A DNA stretch of 64,000 nt from Sphingobium vermicomposti (GTDB taxonomy: Bacteria > Pseudomonadota > Alphaproteobacteria > Sphingomonadales > Sphingomonadaceae): NCBI RefSeq assembly GCF_011762025.1, contig NZ_JAASQR010000002.1:682001-746000 (forward strand). The letters run 5' to 3'. Within the stretch, counting starts at the first letter, position 1. Each line of letters starts with the position of its first letter. A program made the position numbers and the translations under genes. Below the pieces are notes generated by a model. It made no database searches. It saw only the letters and a program-made list of their open reading frames with translations, and was not told the origin of the DNA. This document shows, in pieces, positions 51,628 to 60,530 of the stretch.

Positions 51628-52590
51628 TTATTCCGCGGCCATCGCCTCAAAATCGGCTTCCGCCAGAAACTTCTCCACGTCCAGCGCCGCCATGCAGCCC
51701 ATGCCCGCCGCCGTCACCGCCTGGCGATAGATTTTGTCGCTGACGTCACCCGCCGCAAAGACGCCGGGAATGTTGGTGCGGGTCGTGCCCGGTTCCACCA
51801 GCAGATAACCTTCGTCCATCGGCAGCTTGCCCGCGAACAATTCCGTTGCGGGCTGGTGACCGATCGCCACGAATGCGCCATCTGTCTCAATATGGGACGC
51901 CTTGCCCGTCACCGTGTCGATCAGGTCGACGCCCACCAAGCCTTCAGGATTGCCACCACCCACGAAACGCTCGATCTTCTGGTTCCACAGCACCTTGATG
52001 TTCGGGTGAGCGAACAGCCGTTGCTGCAAAATCTTCTCCGCGCGCAGCGAATCACGGCGGTGGATCAGCGTCACGTCATGGCTGTGATTGGTGAGGTAGA
52101 GCGCTTCTTCGACAGCGGTATTGCCGCCGCCTATCACCACCACCTTCTTGCCGCGATAAAAAAATCCATCGCACGTCGCGCAGGCCGATACGCCCTTGCC
52201 CTGCAACAACTGCTCGCCTTCCGCACCCAGCCATTTCGCCTGCGCGCCGGTCGAAATCACCAGACTGTCCGCATAGTAGACGGTGCCGCCGTCGCCCTTC
52301 AGCCGGAACGGTCGCTCGGACAGATCAACCTCGACAATCTGGTCGTACATCATCTTCGCGCCGACATGCTCGGCCTGCGCCTGCATCTGCTCCATCAGCC
52401 ACGGTCCCTGGATGACGTCGCGGAAGCCGGGATAATTTTCAACATCGGTGGTGATGGTCAGCTGCCCGCCCGGCTGCATGCCCTGCACGACGATGGGGGC
52501 CAGACCAGCGCGCGCGCCGTAAATGGCGGCGGAAAGGCCCGCAGGTCCCGATCCCAGGATCAGCATGCGAGTGGAATGGCTTGCGGTCAT
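51628..52590 (-). CDS. trxB: thioredoxin-disulfide reductase
   Basis: This 320-residue FAD/NADPH flavoprotein reduces thioredoxin. It shows the FAD motif 'LILGSGPAGLSAAIYGARAG', the redox pair Cys137/Cys140 ('ACATCDGFF'), the NADPH motif 'VVIGGGNTAVEEALYL' and 'GVFAAGDVSD'. Low-molecular-weight type. ATG at 52590 is chosen after CCGGGGACATTTG; the 20-codon upward extension is not family-like. The CATC reads as standard bacterial TrxR. It would support the APS reductase, fRMsr and peroxiredoxin in this window. Confidence 0.95.
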   Translation of the reverse strand: MTASHSTRMLILGSGPAGLSAAIYGARAGLAPIVVQGMQPGGQLTITTDVENYPGFRDVIQGPWLMEQMQAQAEHVGAKMMYDQIVEVDLSERPFRLKGDGGTVYYADSLVISTGAQAKWLGAEGEQLLQGKGVSACATCDGFFYRGKKVVVIGGGNTAVEEALYLTNHSHDVTLIHRRDSLRAEKILQQRLFAHPNIKVLWNQKIERFVGGGNPEGLVGVDLIDTVTGKASHIETDGAFVAIGHQPATELFAGKLPMDEGYLLVEPGTTRTNIPGVFAAGDVSDKIYRQAVTAAGMGCMAALDVEKFLAEADFEAMAAE

Positions 52591-52753
52591 CAAATGTCCC
52601 CGGCTTTCAGATTCGTTCGTCGCGATGAAATAGGCTGCAACGGCGGACACGCAAGCCCAACCGCCCGATGCATTTGCTTGGGAACGGGAAGTTCAATCTT
52701 TCTGCGCTGAGCCAACCCGTTCATACCATGCGCATGGACTGTGCGCGTGCAAT

Positions 52754-53491
52754 TCACCCCAGCACGTTGGGAAGGTCCTCAAACCCCTTGCGCAGCGCCG
52801 CCGACCAGCCGAGCGAGAGCAGCTGAAATTCCTCGTTATCCGCCTCGATTCGAGTGCGGACCCGAAAATCAAACTGATCCCGTTCGATGACGGTGAGGTC
52901 CAACGGCATGCCTACGGACAGATTCGACCGCAGGGTCGAATCCATCGAAACCAGAACCGCCTTGGTCGCATCCTCCAACGTCGTCTCGCGCCGGACGATG
53001 CGGTCCAGGATCGGCTTGCCATATTTATGCTCGCCAATCTGGAAAAATGGCGTGTCTTCCGTCGCTTCGATGAAGTTGCCGGCTGAATAGACGAGGTAGA
53101 GGCGCTGCTTGCCGCCCCGTCGCTGCCCCGCGACAAGGATGGATGCGTCCGCGCCCGATCCCTGCATTTCGATGGTGCTGCGGTAATGATGCTGCATCTC
53201 GCACATCGCATCGCCAACCAACTGCGCCACCCGGTGCATGGTCGCGCAATTCAGGATGCTTTCAATGTCAGGATCGAGCTGCGAATCCTTGATCGCGCGG
53301 CCCAGCATCGCCTTCACCCCTTGGGTGATCGACAGGTTGCCCGAACACATCAGCGTGATCGCGCGTTCACCTGCGACGCTGTAGGTAAAGCTCTTTCGAA
53401 AACGCGCGATATTGTCCATGCCCGCATTGGTGCGGGTGTCGGACAGCATGACCAGCCCCTGATCCACGCGAACCGCCACACAATAGGTCAT
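52754..53491 (-). CDS. Anbu, ancestral proteasome-like beta subunit peptidase
   Basis: This 245-residue Ntn-hydrolase of the Anbu (HslV/20S-related) family is intact. If Met1 is removed, the mature chain starts with Thr1 and carries Asp17 ('LSDTRTNAGMD') and Lys32 ('RFRKSF'), the catalytic triad of proteasome-like peptidases. The start at 53491 is essential: the upstream frame would bury the Thr. It is the last gene of a leftward operon with a circularly permuted ATP-grasp, alpha-E and transglutaminase-like protein, an association known from comparative genomics. Natural substrates are not known. No unfoldase (HslU) is adjacent. Confidence 0.92.
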   Translation of the reverse strand: MTYCVAVRVDQGLVMLSDTRTNAGMDNIARFRKSFTYSVAGERAITLMCSGNLSITQGVKAMLGRAIKDSQLDPDIESILNCATMHRVAQLVGDAMCEMQHHYRSTIEMQGSGADASILVAGQRRGGKQRLYLVYSAGNFIEATEDTPFFQIGEHKYGKPILDRIVRRETTLEDATKAVLVSMDSTLRSNLSVGMPLDLTVIERDQFDFRVRTRIEADNEEFQLLSLGWSAALRKGFEDLPNVLG

Positions 53492-53505
53492 CGCCCATCG
53501 GGCTC

Positions 53506-54402
53506 CTATCTTGCCTTGATACTCAGCGGGATGGATGGCTGGGCACATTGTTGTTGCTGCCGTTGCAGCTGCCGTTGCAGCTGCCGATCCTCCACCCCAT
53601 CCTCCGCCTGCGCGATACGGACGTCCGCGTCAATCCAGATATCGCCCGCCACCGTGACAGAGCCCCGGATGGGCGCAGCATCGTCCGCGTCCAGGCCGGA
53701 CGCCAGGCGCAGATAATGATCAGTCACGCACACACGATTGGACGGGTCGAAACCCACCCAGCCAAGGTCTGGCACCCATGCCTCCACCCAACCGTGGGTC
53801 TCATGCAGCGCCATTCCCTCCTGCGCCAGCAAATAGCCCGTCACGTAACGCGCGGGCACCCCCATGGCGCGCGCGCCCGCGATGAATATCTGGGCATGGT
53901 CCTGGCACACCCCTGCGCCCAGCGCGAACGCCTCGGCCGCCGTCGTCCTGGACGTCGTCACACCGCTGCGATAGGCGACCGCATTGCCGACAGCAGCGCT
54001 CAAATCGTGCAGCCGCGTCAACATCCCGCCATCGCACGGCAGCGATAGGGCCATGTCCCTGATCGCATCCGACATGCCCGTCAGCGGCGTTTCGCGCAGG
54101 AAATAATCGGGGCGCAAGCTACCCTGCTGAGGTCCCAGAACACCGCTTTTATCGTGCGTTTCGACAATACCCTCGGCCACGACCACCGCATTGTCCAGCC
54201 GGTCGTGGCGAATCCAGATGGCCTCCATCTCGCCAAAGCTGTTGCGGCGAAATCCATCGACAGGCTCGCCGTTCACGCTGACCTGCCATTCCAGCACTTG
54301 CTGCATCGCCGTGTCGACCGGCATCAGCTTCAGGCGCATGGCAACGCGCCCGGCTGAAGCCTGATAATGGTAGGTCGTCTGATGGCGGACAATCAGCTTC
54401 AT
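53506..54402 (-). CDS. transglutaminase-like protein of the Anbu operon
   Basis: This 298-residue protein has an N-terminal beta domain ('MKLIVRHQTTYHYQASAGRV') and a transglutaminase-core fold with intact triad Cys166 ('GAGVCQDHA'), His203 ('ETHGWVEAW') and Asp219 ('GFDPSN'). Bacterial members act as cysteine proteases or amidases more often than as crosslinkers. The C-terminal tail is Gln-rich ('RQLQRQLQRQQQQ') and encoded by a 12-bp tandem repeat. It is coupled to Anbu (14-base gap) and to alpha-E (15-base gap). Confidence 0.9.
   Translation of the reverse strand: MKLIVRHQTTYHYQASAGRVAMRLKLMPVDTAMQQVLEWQVSVNGEPVDGFRRNSFGEMEAIWIRHDRLDNAVVVAEGIVETHDKSGVLGPQQGSLRPDYFLRETPLTGMSDAIRDMALSLPCDGGMLTRLHDLSAAVGNAVAYRSGVTTSRTTAAEAFALGAGVCQDHAQIFIAGARAMGVPARYVTGYLLAQEGMALHETHGWVEAWVPDLGWVGFDPSNRVCVTDHYLRLASGLDADDAAPIRGSVTVAGDIWIDADVRIAQAEDGVEDRQLQRQLQRQQQQCAQPSIPLSIKAR
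53549..53583. repeat. in-frame 12-bp tandem repeat in the transglutaminase gene
   Basis: CCGTTGCAGCTG occurs twice in tandem (53560-53571, 53572-53583) next to a TTG/CTG run (53549-53559). On the coding (reverse) strand it encodes the QLQR repeats of the C-terminal tail. The unit is a multiple of three, so copy changes would keep the frame and alter only tail length. Confidence 0.75.
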
Positions 54403-54417
54403 GACCCGCCTGTCCCT

Positions 54418-55350
54418 TCATCCAAAATGATATGTCTGGGCGATTTCTCCGCCCAACCGATCGGTCATCTCCAGCCCGCTTTGCACCGTTTCATGCAATC
54501 CGACCCGAAAAATCTCTCCGCTGTCCGACTGCTCCAGGTCGGCTACCATCCGCCGCACCGTGTCGTGACAGGAACCGCGGCTGTCATGCCACCCGGCCAG
54601 ACGGTTCAGCCGGTAGGCCATCTGGTCGTAGCAATAGGCGACGCTCCGCGGGAACATGCGATTGAGCATCAAGAAATCGGTTATCCGCCAAGGCGTGTAA
54701 GTCCCGCCATAGACGTGATGATAGGCCCGTGATCCCGACAAAGCGTGCAACACCGACGTCCATTGATAATGGTCGCGATTGCCGCCGATCACTTCGGTTT
54801 CTGGCAGCAGCACATAATATTTCACGTCCAGCAGCCGCAACGTCATCTGCGCCCGCTCTAGGGCCGAACCGACCCGCAGGAAATCATGGCCTTCGTTGCG
54901 CAGCTGCCCCGAATGCGCGGCTCCCCGAAACGTCATGACCCGTGTCTTGACCCAATCGATCAGTGTGGGAAGCTGCCGCCGCGCCTCACCGACATCATAG
55001 CTGTCCAGCTTGCGCCATCCTTCGTTCAGCGCCTCCCACATGTCCTGCGTCAACATGGTGCGTGCCGATTTGCCATTGGCCCGCGCCTTCAGCAGGCAGG
55101 ATCGGATGGAGCTGGGATTGTCCAGGTCCAGCATCAAATGCGATACCGCGTCGCTTTCCGTCACCTGCGTGCCTTCGGGAAAGTTATGGCCATTGCCCGT
55201 GGCGCGCACGACCGACCGCCATTCGTCCCGGTGATGAGCACCGGGCAGGATCGCCATCCGTTGCCCCATGGTCAGCAGGCGAGCCGTGGCCTCGGCGCGC
55301 TCCATGTAACGCGCCATCCAGAACAGATTTTCGGCGGTCCGGCTCAGCAT
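54418..55350 (-). CDS. alpha-E domain protein (DUF403)
   Basis: This 310-residue, almost wholly helical protein belongs to the alpha-E family. It shows the typical opening 'MLSRTAENLFWMARYMERAE', 'LDNPSSIRSCLLKARANGKS', 'ALERAQMTLRLLDVKYYVLLP' and 'RSVAYCYDQM'. Conserved Glu and Arg residues gave the domain its name. It always travels with ATP-grasp, transglutaminase and Anbu genes and probably acts with the ATP-grasp as a ligase partner (comparative-genomic inference). No signal or membrane segment. Confidence 0.92.
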   Translation of the reverse strand: MLSRTAENLFWMARYMERAEATARLLTMGQRMAILPGAHHRDEWRSVVRATGNGHNFPEGTQVTESDAVSHLMLDLDNPSSIRSCLLKARANGKSARTMLTQDMWEALNEGWRKLDSYDVGEARRQLPTLIDWVKTRVMTFRGAAHSGQLRNEGHDFLRVGSALERAQMTLRLLDVKYYVLLPETEVIGGNRDHYQWTSVLHALSGSRAYHHVYGGTYTPWRITDFLMLNRMFPRSVAYCYDQMAYRLNRLAGWHDSRGSCHDTVRRMVADLEQSDSGEIFRVGLHETVQSGLEMTDRLGGEIAQTYHFG

Positions 55351-55376
55351 GGGTCCGATCCCTCCCCTTTCTCCCG

Positions 55377-55448
55377 TTCGCCCTGAGCCTGTCGAAGGAT
55401 TTTACAGTCTTCAAAAGATGGGAAGGGCTTCGACAAGGTCAGCCCGAA
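55377..55448. repeat. dispersed inverted repeat inside the Anbu operon
   Basis: The arms TTCGCCCTGAGCCTGTCGAAG (first 20 bases from 55377) and CTTCGACAAGGTCAGCCCGAA (ending 55448) are imperfect inverted repeats of the CCTGAGCCTGTCGAAGG element common between genes in sphingomonads and other proteobacteria. It lies in the 130-base gap between the ATP-grasp and alpha-E genes and could form a large hairpin in their shared transcript. Confidence 0.75.
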
Positions 55449-55480
55449 AGGAGATGAGAGGCCTCTGACTTTCATCTCCA

Positions 55481-56938
55481 TCAATCCTGCAACACCCATG
55501 TGTCCTTGACCCCGCCCCCCTGGCTGGAATTGACCACCAGCGACCCTTCGGTCAGCGCCACGCGGGTAAGCCCGCCGGGCACCAGTCGGATCTGCTTGCC
55601 CACTAGGCAATAGGGCCGGAAATCCGCATGCCTGCCCACCACCGACGCCGGTCCCAGCGTTGGCACCATCGACAGGTCCAGCGTCGGCTGAGCGATGAAC
55701 CCGCCGGGATTGGCGCGGATGCGATCGGCATAGGCCGCGACCTCGTCTCGCGTGGCCTTGGGACCGATCAACATCCCATAACCGCCCGATCCATGAACCT
55801 CCTTCGCGACCAGCTCATGCAGATGCTCCAGCACGTAAGCGCACTCGTCAGCTTTGGAACATTGCCACGTCTGGATATTCTCCAGAATGGGCTGCTCCCC
55901 CAGGTAGAAACGGATCATCTCCGGCACATAGATGTAAACCGCCTTGTCGTCCGCGATGCCCGATCCGGGCGCAGAGGCCAGCGTCACTCCGCCATTGCGA
56001 TACACGTTGAAAATGCCCGGAACGCCCAACATGCTGTCGGGCCGGAATACCAGCGGATCGAGATATTCGTCGTCGATCCGGCGATAGATGACATCCACCT
56101 GCTTAGGCCCGAGCGTGGTCTTCATCCACACCCTGTCCTGATCCACGAACAGGTCGGCAGGCTCGACCAGTTCGATGCCCATCAGGTCCGCCAGAAAACT
56201 ATGTTCATAATAGGCGCTGTTGAGCGCGCCCGGCGTCAACAGCACGACCACCGGATCACCCTTGCAGGCGGGCGGCGCGACTTCCTTCAGGCTCTTGAGC
56301 AATTCGGCGGGATAATCATCGACCGGCGCCACGATTCCCTGCGCGAAAAGCTCAGGAAACATGCGCGTCATGATCTCCCGATTTTCCAGCATGTAGGACA
56401 CGCCCGACGGCGTGCGGCAATTATCCTCCAGCACTTCGAACCGCGCAGGGCCGGTGCGGACGATGTCGATCCCGACGATGTGGCTGTAGACCTTGCCCGG
56501 TGGCGTAAAGCCCGCCATCTCCGCCAGATAGGCACTGTTCTGGTAGATGATGTCGGCGGGCATGATCCCCGCCTTCACGATTTCGCCGCGATGATAGACG
56601 TCGTGCAGAAAAGCATTGAGCGCCCGTGTCCGCTGACGGATACCCCGGTCCAGCACGCGCCATTCCTGCGCGGTGAAAATGCGGGGCAACAGGTCGAACG
56701 GGATCAGCCTTTCCGGGTCACCCCCCTCACCATAGACGGCAAAGGTGATGCCTATGCGGCGAAATATCGCCTCTGCCTCGTCCATCCGGTGATTGAGTCC
56801 GGCAATGCCCGTCCGTTCCACCCAATTCTGCACCTCCCCATAACAGGAACGTAACGAACCGTCGGGTTCAAACATTTCGTGGAAGGGCAAGGCGTCGATC
56901 CTCCCTTGGCGGCGACCGCCGGTTGTGCGTTGCAACAT
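55481..56938 (-). CDS. circularly permuted type-2 ATP-grasp protein
   Basis: This 485-residue protein joins two DUF404/DUF407-type segments into a circularly permuted ATP-grasp. It shows 'FHEMFEPDGSLRSCYGEVQNW', 'HDVYHRGEIVKAGIMP', 'RFEVLEDNCRTPSGVSYMLEN', 'DVIYRRIDDEYLDPLVFRPDS', 'YRNGGVTLASAPGSGIADDKA' and 'VVNSSQGGGVKDTWVL'. ATP-grasp enzymes ligate carboxylates to amines through acyl-phosphates; the partner may be a peptide or protein tag. ATG at 56938 is preferred; TTG at 56965 is possible. It is the first gene of the Anbu operon. Confidence 0.9.
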   Translation of the reverse strand: MLQRTTGGRRQGRIDALPFHEMFEPDGSLRSCYGEVQNWVERTGIAGLNHRMDEAEAIFRRIGITFAVYGEGGDPERLIPFDLLPRIFTAQEWRVLDRGIRQRTRALNAFLHDVYHRGEIVKAGIMPADIIYQNSAYLAEMAGFTPPGKVYSHIVGIDIVRTGPARFEVLEDNCRTPSGVSYMLENREIMTRMFPELFAQGIVAPVDDYPAELLKSLKEVAPPACKGDPVVVLLTPGALNSAYYEHSFLADLMGIELVEPADLFVDQDRVWMKTTLGPKQVDVIYRRIDDEYLDPLVFRPDSMLGVPGIFNVYRNGGVTLASAPGSGIADDKAVYIYVPEMIRFYLGEQPILENIQTWQCSKADECAYVLEHLHELVAKEVHGSGGYGMLIGPKATRDEVAAYADRIRANPGGFIAQPTLDLSMVPTLGPASVVGRHADFRPYCLVGKQIRLVPGGLTRVALTEGSLVVNSSQGGGVKDTWVLQD

Positions 56939-57072
56939 TAGTGCAATGCACCGACGTGATTGCAAGGGCTAAAATGCGCGCCGATCCCGGACTGTGCCAA
57001 AAATATTGCCGCATCCCGTCCATAGCCGCCCTATCCGCAGCGCGAGAATTTGCAGGGGCATATCAAACCCCG

Positions 57073-57101
57073 TTGACCCCGCCCATCACCCTGCTTATAG
57101 C
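57073..57101 (+). promoter_or_regulatory. sigma-70 promoter of the tRNA-Met gene
   Basis: TTGACC (57073-57078), exactly 17 bases, then TATAGC (57096-57101) matches the housekeeping consensus well. A GC-rich discriminator (GCGCGCCCTC) follows, as in stable-RNA promoters under stringent control. It lies 43 bases upstream of the mature tRNA. Confidence 0.8.
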
Positions 57102-57143
57102 GCGCCCTCACCGCAGGGCTGGACCGCCCAGCGCAGCCCTTGG

Positions 57144-57220
57144 GGCGGAGTAGCTCAGCTGGTTAGAGCAGCGGAATCATAATCCGCGTGTCGGGGGTTC
57201 AAGTCCCTCCTCCGCTACCA
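57144..57220 (+). tRNA. tRNA-Met (CAT anticodon)
   Basis: A 77-base cloverleaf is complete: acceptor GGCGGAG with CTCCGCT (first pair G-U), D arm AGCTCAGCTGGTTAGAGCA, anticodon stem GCGGA/TCCGC with loop ATCATAA (anticodon CAT), T arm GGGGGTTCAAGTCCCTC and an encoded CCA (57218-57220). The anticodon also fits tRNA-Ile2 (lysidine-modified), but the body resembles elongator tRNA-Met of alphaproteobacteria. It is not an initiator, since three G-C pairs in the anticodon stem are absent. Confidence 0.93.
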
Positions 57221-57232
57221 ACATCTTCCCGA

Positions 57233-59131
57233 TCATATCTCCAATTGCGATCCAAGCTCCACGACCCGGTTCGTGGGCAGCTTGAAAAACGCCATCGGGC
57301 TTTCCGCATTGCGGACCATCCACGCGAACAATCGCTCGCGCCAGATCGCCATGCCCGGCCGCGATGAAGGCACCAGCGTCTCGCGGCTCAGGAAATAGCT
57401 GGTATCCGAAACGCCGATCGGCCCTCCACAGTCGCGCACCGTTTTCATCGCGGCGGGCACGTCGACATTCTCCATGAAGCCATGGCGCAGCACCAGGCGG
57501 AAGAATCCCTGGCCATAATCCTGCGCTTCGGTGCGCCCGTCGAACGGCAGATGCGGGACTTCTTCGGTACGCACTGTCAGGATGATGTTGCGTTCGTGCA
57601 AGATACGGTTGTGCTTCACATTGTGGAGCATTGCGGGCGGCACGCCTTCGCCCGAAGCAGACAGAAAGATCGCCGTGCCTGGTACGCGCTTGAGCGAAGA
57701 TCCTGCCGATCGGATGAACAGGTCCAGGTCCATGGCATCCTCACGCAACGCGTTGCGCATGATCCGCCGCCCCGTCGCCCATGTCGTCAGTACCAGGAAG
57801 GATATCGCCGCGACCATCAGCGGGAACCAGCCGCCGTCAGGTATCTTCGTCGCGTTGGACAGGAAATAGGCGCCATCGACGATCAGGAACAACCCGGTCA
57901 CGGCCCCAGCGATCAGCGGATTCCAGCGCCACACGCTGAATGTCAGCACGCCCAGCATGCATGTCGTGATGACCATCGTGCCCGTCACCGCAATACCATA
58001 GGCCGCCGCCAGGTCGCTGGAACTGCCAAAGCCCAGCACCAGCATGATGACACAGGCCAGCAGCGCCCAGTTGATCAGCGGCACATAAATCTGCCCCGCC
58101 GCCGAAGCGCTGGTGTGCAGAATGCGAAGCCGGGGCAGGAACCCCAGCTGAACCGCTTGGCGCGTAACCGAAAAAGCACCGGAAATAACCGCCTGGCTCG
58201 CGATCACCGTCGCCATTGTCGCCAATATCACCAGCGGCAACCGCGCCCATTCGGGGGCGAGCAGGAAGAATGGGTTCTGAGCCGCTGCCGGATTGTCCAG
58301 CAACAACGCCCCCTGCCCCAGATAGTTGAGCATCAGACAGGGCAACGCCGCATAAAGCCAGGCGATGCTGATCGCCTTGCGACCGAAATGGCCCATATCG
58401 GCATAGAGCGCTTCGGCACCCGTCACCGCCAGCACGACCGAACCTAGCGCGAGGAACGCCAGCTGGGGGTCGATCTGAAAGAAATGCAGCGCCCAGGCCG
58501 GATTCACGATCTGGAAAATTTCCGGGTGACGCAGGATATTGGCGATCCCCAACACCGCCAGCGTCACGAAATACACCGCCATGACCGGCCCGAAAAGCGC
58601 GCCGACCTTGGCCGTTCCGAAACCCTGGATCACGAACAGCGCGATCAGGATGACGATGGCGATCGGCAGCACCAGCGGGGTCAGTCCCGCTTCGACCACG
58701 GTTAATCCCTCCACGGCGGACAGCACCGAAATCGCCGGGGTGATGATCGCATCGCCATAGAATAGGGACGTCGCCAGCACCCCCAGGGCTATGATGGCGG
58801 GCGTCCATCGTGTGTCCCCTAACCTTCGGCCGATCAGCGCCAGCAACGCCATGCTGCCACCTTCGCCATCATTGTCCGCCCGTAGGACGATGAAGACATA
58901 TTTGACCGTGACGACCAGCATCATGGTCCAGAAGATCAGCGACAGCACACCATAGATGTGCGCCGGGTCCACCGCCAGCGGATGATGCCCTACAAAACTT
59001 TCCTTCAGCGCGTAGAGCGGCGACGTGCCGATATCGCCAAACACCACGCCCAATGCCCCCAGCGCGAGCGATGGAAGCGGCCCATGCGCAGCATCGGCGC
59101 GCTGACCGGTGTATTCTTCCTGCATGGGCAT
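57233..59131 (-). CDS. kup: KUP-type potassium transporter
   Basis: This 632-residue KUP/HAK/KT family proton-coupled K+ importer has twelve membrane segments in the first about 460 residues and a cytoplasmic C-terminal domain. The opening 'ALGALGVVFGDIGTSPLYALKE' is the family signature; 'DNDGEGGSMALLALI' and 'YGDAIITPAISVLSAVEG' follow. The C-terminal 'RVPGTAIFLSASGEGVPPAMLHN' is also typical. ATG at 59131. It is convergent with the tRNA gene, 12 bases apart. Confidence 0.95.
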   Translation of the reverse strand: MPMQEEYTGQRADAAHGPLPSLALGALGVVFGDIGTSPLYALKESFVGHHPLAVDPAHIYGVLSLIFWTMMLVVTVKYVFIVLRADNDGEGGSMALLALIGRRLGDTRWTPAIIALGVLATSLFYGDAIITPAISVLSAVEGLTVVEAGLTPLVLPIAIVILIALFVIQGFGTAKVGALFGPVMAVYFVTLAVLGIANILRHPEIFQIVNPAWALHFFQIDPQLAFLALGSVVLAVTGAEALYADMGHFGRKAISIAWLYAALPCLMLNYLGQGALLLDNPAAAQNPFFLLAPEWARLPLVILATMATVIASQAVISGAFSVTRQAVQLGFLPRLRILHTSASAAGQIYVPLINWALLACVIMLVLGFGSSSDLAAAYGIAVTGTMVITTCMLGVLTFSVWRWNPLIAGAVTGLFLIVDGAYFLSNATKIPDGGWFPLMVAAISFLVLTTWATGRRIMRNALREDAMDLDLFIRSAGSSLKRVPGTAIFLSASGEGVPPAMLHNVKHNRILHERNIILTVRTEEVPHLPFDGRTEAQDYGQGFFRLVLRHGFMENVDVPAAMKTVRDCGGPIGVSDTSYFLSRETLVPSSRPGMAIWRERLFAWMVRNAESPMAFFKLPTNRVVELGSQLEI

Positions 59132-59296
59132 GCGTGCGAATCCCCTATTTTATGACGCGCCCTATGCCACATCTGGCCATCGCCACGCCACCGGCGAAGC
59201 GGCGGCAAACCGGCAATCTTCGCCGCCAGCCCTTGCCAGCCTCGGCAAAGCGCGCCAATGACGGCGCGGGACAGACTTGGAGAGGATCGGGGGCCG

Positions 59297-60523
59297 ATGA
59301 ACCATTATGATGTTGTGATCGTGGGCGCCGGTCATGCCGGTGCACAGGCGGCAATCTCCCTGCGCCAACTGGGCTTTGAAGGTTCGGTCGCGATGATCGG
59401 CGATGAAAAGGACCCGCCTTACGAACGCCCTCCTTTGTCGAAGGAATATTTTGCGGGCGACAAGAGCTTCGACCGCATCCTCATTCGCCCCGCCAGTTTC
59501 TGGCCCGAACGCAAGATTGACCTGCTCCTGGGCCATCGGGTCAAAACCGTTGATGCGCAAGCGAATATCCTGACCGCGGGCGGCGAACAGATCGGCTATG
59601 GCAAGCTGATCTGGGCCACCGGCGGCAGCCCGCGCATGCTGACCTGCAACGGCGCCGACGCGTCCAATGTCCATGCCGTCCGCCGTCGCGACGATGTAGA
59701 CGGGATGATGGCAAAGCTTGACCAGATCGAACATGTCACCGTCATCGGCGGCGGCTATATCGGCCTGGAAGCCGCTGCCGTCCTCACCAAATTGGGCAAG
59801 AAGGTTGTTGTGCTCGAAGCGCTGGACCGCGTTCTCGCTCGCGTCGCGGGCGAAGACCTGTCCCGTTTCTACGAAGCGGAACATCGCGCCCATGGCGTCG
59901 ACCTGCGCACCGGCGCAAAGATGGACTGCATCGAAGTGATAGATGGCAAGGCGACAGCCGTACTGATGCAGGATGGTGAGCGGATCGAAACCGACATGGT
60001 CATCGTCGGCATCGGCATCATCCCGGAAACCGGCCCGCTGATCGCTGCCGGCGCGGCGGGCGGCAATGGCGTCGATGTGGATGAATATTGCCGCACCAGT
60101 CTGCCCGACATCTATGCCGTTGGCGACTGCGCGTCCCATGCGAACCGCTTCGCGCGCGGCGCTCAGATCCGCCTTGAATCGGTCCAGAACGCCAATGATC
60201 AGGCAAAGACTGCCGTTGCCCACATCATGGGCAAGGAAGACGCCTATGACGCCGTGCCGTGGTTCTGGTCCAACCAATATGACCTGAAACTTCAGACGGT
60301 CGGCCTGTCCATCGGCCATGACCACACGATCCTGCGCGGCGATCCTGCAAACCGCAGCTTTTCCGTGCTGTATCTGAAAGCGGGCAAGGTGATCGCGCTC
60401 GATTGCGTCAATGCGGTCAAGGATTATGTCCAGGGCCGCGCGCATGTCCTGTCGGGCGCGCTGCTCGATCAGGTACAGCTTGCCGACCCCGCCATACCGC
60501 TCAAGGAAGTCGGCCTCGCCTGA
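59297..60523 (+). CDS. FAD-dependent ferredoxin reductase (NAD(P)H type)
   Basis: This 408-residue flavoprotein resembles rhodocoxin/putidaredoxin reductases, which feed electrons from NADH to small iron-sulfur proteins such as those of P450 or Rieske oxygenases. The FAD motif '[14 protein letters not shown]' (5-18), the NADH motif '[15 protein letters not shown]' and '[13 protein letters not shown]' are clear, with a C-terminal '[16 protein letters not shown]' typical of the group. ATG at 59297 follows GAGGATCGGGGGCCG. No ferredoxin or P450 gene is adjacent, so the partner is unknown; the sulfite reductase in this window is one possible client. Confidence 0.9.
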   Translation: MNHYDVVIVGAGHAGAQAAISLRQLGFEGSVAMIGDEKDPPYERPPLSKEYFAGDKSFDRILIRPASFWPERKIDLLLGHRVKTVDAQANILTAGGEQIGYGKLIWATGGSPRMLTCNGADASNVHAVRRRDDVDGMMAKLDQIEHVTVIGGGYIGLEAAAVLTKLGKKVVVLEALDRVLARVAGEDLSRFYEAEHRAHGVDLRTGAKMDCIEVIDGKATAVLMQDGERIETDMVIVGIGIIPETGPLIAAGAAGGNGVDVDEYCRTSLPDIYAVGDCASHANRFARGAQIRLESVQNANDQAKTAVAHIMGKEDAYDAVPWFWSNQYDLKLQTVGLSIGHDHTILRGDPANRSFSVLYLKAGKVIALDCVNAVKDYVQGRAHVLSGALLDQVQLADPAIPLKEVGLA

Positions 60524-60530
60524 AGGATAA

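Noticed and set aside
55628-56854. 408-codon rightward frame opposite the ATP-grasp gene
   Set aside because: Antisense shadow; the leftward frame carries all family motifs.
59162-60445. 427-codon leftward frame opposite the ferredoxin reductase
   Set aside because: Antisense shadow with His/Ala/Asp-rich composition; the rightward protein has both dinucleotide-binding motifs.
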